From Reyranella sp. (GTDB lineage: Bacteria > Pseudomonadota > Alphaproteobacteria > Reyranellales > Reyranellaceae), in contig JADHLS010000148.1 in assembly GCA_016780605.1 (NCBI GenBank), forward strand, positions 1-9,272: a stretch of DNA of 9,272 bases, in the 5' to 3' direction. The translations under genes were made by a program, and so were the position numbers. Positions within the stretch are counted from its first letter, which is position 1; each line of letters starts with the position of its first letter. Positions 7,613 through 9,272 of this stretch are shown piece by piece. Below the pieces are notes generated by a model, which had not been told where the DNA came from, did not search any database, and saw only the letters and a list, made by a program, of their open reading frames with translations.

Positions 7613-7646
7613 GACCCCTCCTGTCGGCGACACCCTCCTGCCGCAG

Positions 7647-7675
7647 CGACATCGTTGGGCTCCGTCACGATGTCG
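7647..7675. promoter_or_regulatory. Inverted repeat CGACATCGT-N11-ACGATGTCG (candidate operator)
   Basis: Perfect 9-bp arms at 7647-7655 and 7667-7675 with an 11-base spacer, 35 to 63 bases upstream of the orphan binding-protein start. The arms overlap the ends of the putative promoter elements of that gene, so a bound dimer would block or reshape transcription. Centre-to-centre distance of the arms is 20 bases, close to two helical turns, as expected for a dimeric regulator. No T-run follows in either direction, which argues against a terminator. Confidence 0.5.
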
Positions 7676-7679
7676 TCAA
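7651..7679 (-). promoter_or_regulatory. Putative promoter for the orphan binding-protein gene
   Basis: On the minus strand TTGACG (7679-7674) matches five of six -35 bases and is followed after 17 bases by AACGAT (7656-7651), a weak -10. It points toward the start at 7612 and is interleaved with the 9-bp inverted repeat. Position and spacing are good; the -10 is poor. Confidence 0.4.
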
Positions 7680-7700
7680 TTCGATTTTTCCGCCGAGCAT

Positions 7701-7871
7701 CGCGTCACGCGCGTCCTGCGCATCGAGACGCCGTTGTCGGAGCCGCGCGTCGACTTCGAGTTCGCCGCCCTCTATCCGGCGCACCGCAGCGTCTCGCCCG
7801 TCGCGCCCGAGTTCATCGACGGCTTCAGGACGCATGTCTCGGACTTCCTGCGCCGAAGGCCGTGGCGCTAG
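7701..7871 (+). pseudogene. C-terminal remnant of a LysR-family regulator
   Basis: An open frame ending in TAG at 7869-7871 encodes about 56 residues resembling the end of a LysR effector domain: a VLR turn, PRVDFEFAALYPAHRSVSP, and EFIDGFRTHVSDFLRR, matching the usual pattern of a small basic loop, a (V/L)YP-x-R-x-SP strand and a final helix. No start codon is available in frame between the binding-protein gene and this segment; the frame only continues upstream as antisense of that gene. The DNA-binding domain and most of the effector domain are absent. Its stop overlaps the convergent methyltransferase stop in the sequence CTAG. I infer a truncated regulator that once accompanied the binding protein. 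The LysR assignment rests on a short segment; an unrelated short frame is the alternative. Confidence 0.55.
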
Positions 7872-8767
7872 AGCAGGAAGGTGAGCTCGTGCTTGTTGTG
7901 ATGCAGATGCACGAGCTGCGCTCCGGGGATCGCGGCGAAGGCTGCAGCCGCCTCATGATCGGTGGCGCCCTGGAACTTGAGCGTGCAGACGAAGTTCTTC
8001 ACCAGGCCTGACGCCCGCCAGGTCTCGACCAAGCGCAGCAGGCGCGCCGGATAGCAGACGATGTCGGAGCAGAGCCAGTCGACCGGGCCGACGCTCGCCG
8101 GCTCGAGCGCAAAGGCGCTCTCGCCGCGCCACGCGACGCCGGGCATCGCCGCCACCCTGGGATCGAGCGGCGCCTTGTCGACGGCGATCACCTCGGCGCC
8201 GAGCTTTGCCAGCACCCAGGTCCAGCCGCCCGGCGAGGCGCCGAGGTCGAGACAGCGCTCGCCCGGTCCGGGCCAGCGCCCCAGGCGGACCAGTGCCTCC
8301 CAGAGCTTGAGATAGGCGCGGTTGGGCGGGCCCGTCTTGTCCTCGACGAAGGCCACCTCGCCATTGGCGAAGGGCGAGCTGCAGCGCGCGGCCATCAGCA
8401 AGCGATCGGGCGCCAGCAGGGTCCACGAACCCAGCGGTGCGGTGGGCGCCGATGCCGGGAAGACGATCGGCTTTGCCGAAACGTGCGGCAGGCGCTCCTG
8501 GATCAGCGCGGCCCTACGATGATGGAGCGGCGCATACATCGCCCAGTTGCGCTGCACGTCGCGCAGCGCCTTGGCAGCGGCGCCGATCGAGTCGACCGGA
8601 AGCTCGCGACAATCGTGCCAGACGTTGGCGGCCCAGGCGGCGGCAACGGCCGCTCCGTCGCACACCAGCAGGCGCTCATGGCGATGCGCGACGTCGATAC
8701 CCGACCGCTTCAGCTCCGCCTGCAGTTGATCGATGAAACCCTCGGCCGCGAGGTACGCAGTGGTCAT
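7868..8767 (-). CDS. RlmM/FtsJ-like rRNA 2'-O-ribose methyltransferase
   Basis: SAM-dependent methyltransferase of the RrmJ/FtsJ fold, most like RlmM, which modifies the 2'-OH of C2498 in 23S rRNA in Escherichia coli. The 299-residue product has an N-terminal half with little recognisable motif (about 1-140), then PPNRAYLKLWEAL (147-159), the SAM-binding DLGASPGGW (174-182), AVDKAPLDP (195-203), CSDIVCYPARLL (233-244), KFQG (264-267) and HLHHNKHELT (287-296). K154, D235, K264 and E294 fit the K-D-K-E catalytic tetrad, so activity is likely. It is about 65 residues shorter than E. coli RlmM, whose N-terminus carries a THUMP-like RNA-binding region, so target recognition may differ. The ATG at 8767 has only a weak AGG-type ribosome site. 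It converges with the LysR remnant and is divergent from the DUF6496-type gene. Confidence 0.88.
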   Translation of the reverse strand: MTTAYLAAEGFIDQLQAELKRSGIDVAHRHERLLVCDGAAVAAAWAANVWHDCRELPVDSIGAAAKALRDVQRNWAMYAPLHHRRAALIQERLPHVSAKPIVFPASAPTAPLGSWTLLAPDRLLMAARCSSPFANGEVAFVEDKTGPPNRAYLKLWEALVRLGRWPGPGERCLDLGASPGGWTWVLAKLGAEVIAVDKAPLDPRVAAMPGVAWRGESAFALEPASVGPVDWLCSDIVCYPARLLRLVETWRASGLVKNFVCTLKFQGATDHEAAAAFAAIPGAQLVHLHHNKHELTFLL

Positions 8768-8803
8768 GACGGCAACCTAATCCATTGCCCGTCGTTCGCT
8801 AAA

Positions 8804-8833
8804 GCACATCCCGCTCGGCCGAGCGGGATGTGC
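8804..8833. repeat. Perfect 30-bp palindrome in the divergent spacer
   Basis: GCACATCCCGCTCGG (8804-8818) is followed directly by its exact reverse complement (8819-8833), with no mismatch and no spacer. It sits 37 bases upstream of the methyltransferase start. As RNA from either strand it would form a very stable stem; as DNA it could extrude a cruciform or bind a dimeric protein. No T-run flanks it, so a simple terminator is unlikely. It may be a dispersed REP-like element. Confidence 0.9.
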
Positions 8834-8849
8834 CCGTTGCAACAACTAT

Positions 8850-8923
8850 CCCCTTCGCGCGCATTCCCGATTTGGTGGAACCGCGAGCGGTTCCACCAAA
8901 TCGGGAATCGCCCTGGCAAGGGG
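8850..8923. repeat. Long nested inverted repeat with perfect 22-bp arms
   Basis: The core arms are 8863-8884 (starting ATTCCCGATTTGG) and 8887-8908, exact reverse complements separated only by GA. An outer 6-bp pair, CCCCTT (8850-8855) and AAGGGG (8918-8923), extends the structure to 74 bases with a 7/9-base internal loop. It ends seven bases before the ribosome-binding site of the DUF6496-type gene, so a transcript beginning upstream would carry a strong hairpin in its leader. No T-run follows on either strand. Confidence 0.9.
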
Positions 8924-8930
8924 CAATTCC

Positions 8931-8935
8931 GGAGG
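8931..8935 (+). promoter_or_regulatory. Ribosome-binding site of the DUF6496-type gene
   Basis: GGAGG, the full Shine-Dalgarno core, lies eight bases before the ATG at 8944. It fixes the start of a gene whose end lies outside the window, and it is just outside the preceding hairpin. Confidence 0.8.
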
Positions 8936-8943
8936 TATCCATC

Positions 8944-9272
8944 ATGGCCAAGACATCGACGTCCCAGCGCAAGACCATGGGCCGCGTCATGCACGAATAC
9001 GCCCATGGCGAACTGAAGAGCGGCCGCCGCGGCCAGAAACGCCGTGGGGCCGGCAAGGTGAAGAGCCGCCGCCAGGCCATCGCCATCGCGCTCAAGGAGG
9101 CCGGCGCCTCCAAGTACGAGAGCAAGGACGAGAACCGCCGCAACCTCGCCCGCAGCAAGGCCAAGGAAGCGACCGGCCGCACCGCCCAGCAGGAGAGCGA
9201 GGGCAAGAGCCATGTCGGCGCGCGCGGCAAGCGCGAGAGCTCGCGGGCGATGGGCGGCAAGAACGCCAAGAC
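8944..9272 (+). CDS. Small basic DUF6496-type protein (3' end cut by window edge)
   Basis: A plus-strand frame starts with ATG at 8944 behind a strong GGAGG and stays open to the right edge (109 complete codons). The N-terminal part carries the pattern I associate with DUF6496: GRVMHEYAHGELKSG (13-27), a basic GRRGQKRRGAGKVK stretch (27-40), then SRRQAIAIALKEAGASK (41-57). The rest (about 58-109) is polar, rich in K, R, E, S, A and G, with no hydrophobic segment, and probably disordered. The strong positive charge suggests nucleic-acid binding, but the function of this family is not established as far as I know. It is divergent from the methyltransferase, and its leader region holds the two palindromes. 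The long basic tail may be specific to this organism's group. Confidence 0.85.
   Translation, partial: MAKTSTSQRKTMGRVMHEYAHGELKSGRRGQKRRGAGKVKSRRQAIAIALKEAGASKYESKDENRRNLARSKAKEATGRTAQQESEGKSHVGARGKRESSRAMGGKNAK

Noticed and set aside
5771..8011. Very long plus-strand open frame (746 residues) opposite the phosphatase and orphan binding protein
   Set aside because: It is antisense to two genes with complete family motifs, spans three unrelated loci and shows no domain. High GC makes stop codons rare in this frame.
8836..8843. GTTGCAAC 8-bp palindrome as a separate operator
   Set aside because: Too short to stand out on its own; mentioned only as part of the palindrome cluster.
8804..8923. 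The two palindromes as a bidirectional rho-independent terminator
   Set aside because: They lie between two divergent starts, not ends, and neither is followed by a T-tract.

Overview
This 9.3-kb window looks like chromosomal DNA of a high-GC alphaproteobacterium, of a Reyranella-, Rhodospirillales- or Hyphomicrobiales-like type. The evidence is strongly G/C-ending codons, several GTG starts, tightly packed genes, and a PotABCD-type ABC importer flanked by LysR and MmgE/PrpD genes. The lineage is inferred from gene style only. No mobile element, CRISPR array, tRNA or rRNA was seen, and no gene-free stretch exceeds 300 bases.

Left block (1-4492, minus strand): reading leftward, a LysR regulator (4492-3563), a periplasmic solute-binding protein (3472-2450), an ABC ATPase (2444-1521), a first inner-membrane permease (1536-673) and a second permease that runs off the left edge (662-1). 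The transporter genes are separated by 5 to 10 bases or overlap, so they form one operon for import of a small organic solute. The family is the spermidine/putrescine (PotABCD) type, but the ligand cannot be read from the sequence.

Middle (4587-5918, plus strand): a complete MmgE/PrpD-family protein is divergent from the LysR gene across a 94-bp spacer holding a consensus -35 box. The simplest reading is that the LysR protein controls both a catabolic enzyme acting on a carboxylic acid and the importer that brings in the acid or its precursor. This is inference.

Right-centre (5942-7871): a second solute-binding protein (7612-6575), clearly paralogous to the first, has no ATPase or permease beside it. 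It is followed three bases later by a histidine-phosphatase gene (6571-5942). Immediately upstream, on the other strand, lies the C-terminal stub of what appears to be a second LysR regulator (about 7701-7871). This suggests a degraded second copy of the regulator-plus-binding-protein module. A 9-bp inverted repeat sits across the putative promoter of the orphan binding protein.

Right end (7868-9272): an RlmM/FtsJ-like rRNA 2'-O-methyltransferase (minus strand) is divergent from a small, very basic DUF6496-type protein (plus strand) that runs off the right edge. Their 176-bp spacer contains a perfect 30-bp palindrome and a second inverted repeat with perfect 22-bp arms nested in a longer 74-bp imperfect one. 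This is the most striking non-coding structure in the window. I saw no clear exotic multi-gene system. The best leads are the palindromes, the orphan binding protein with its decayed regulator, and the regulatory repeats.
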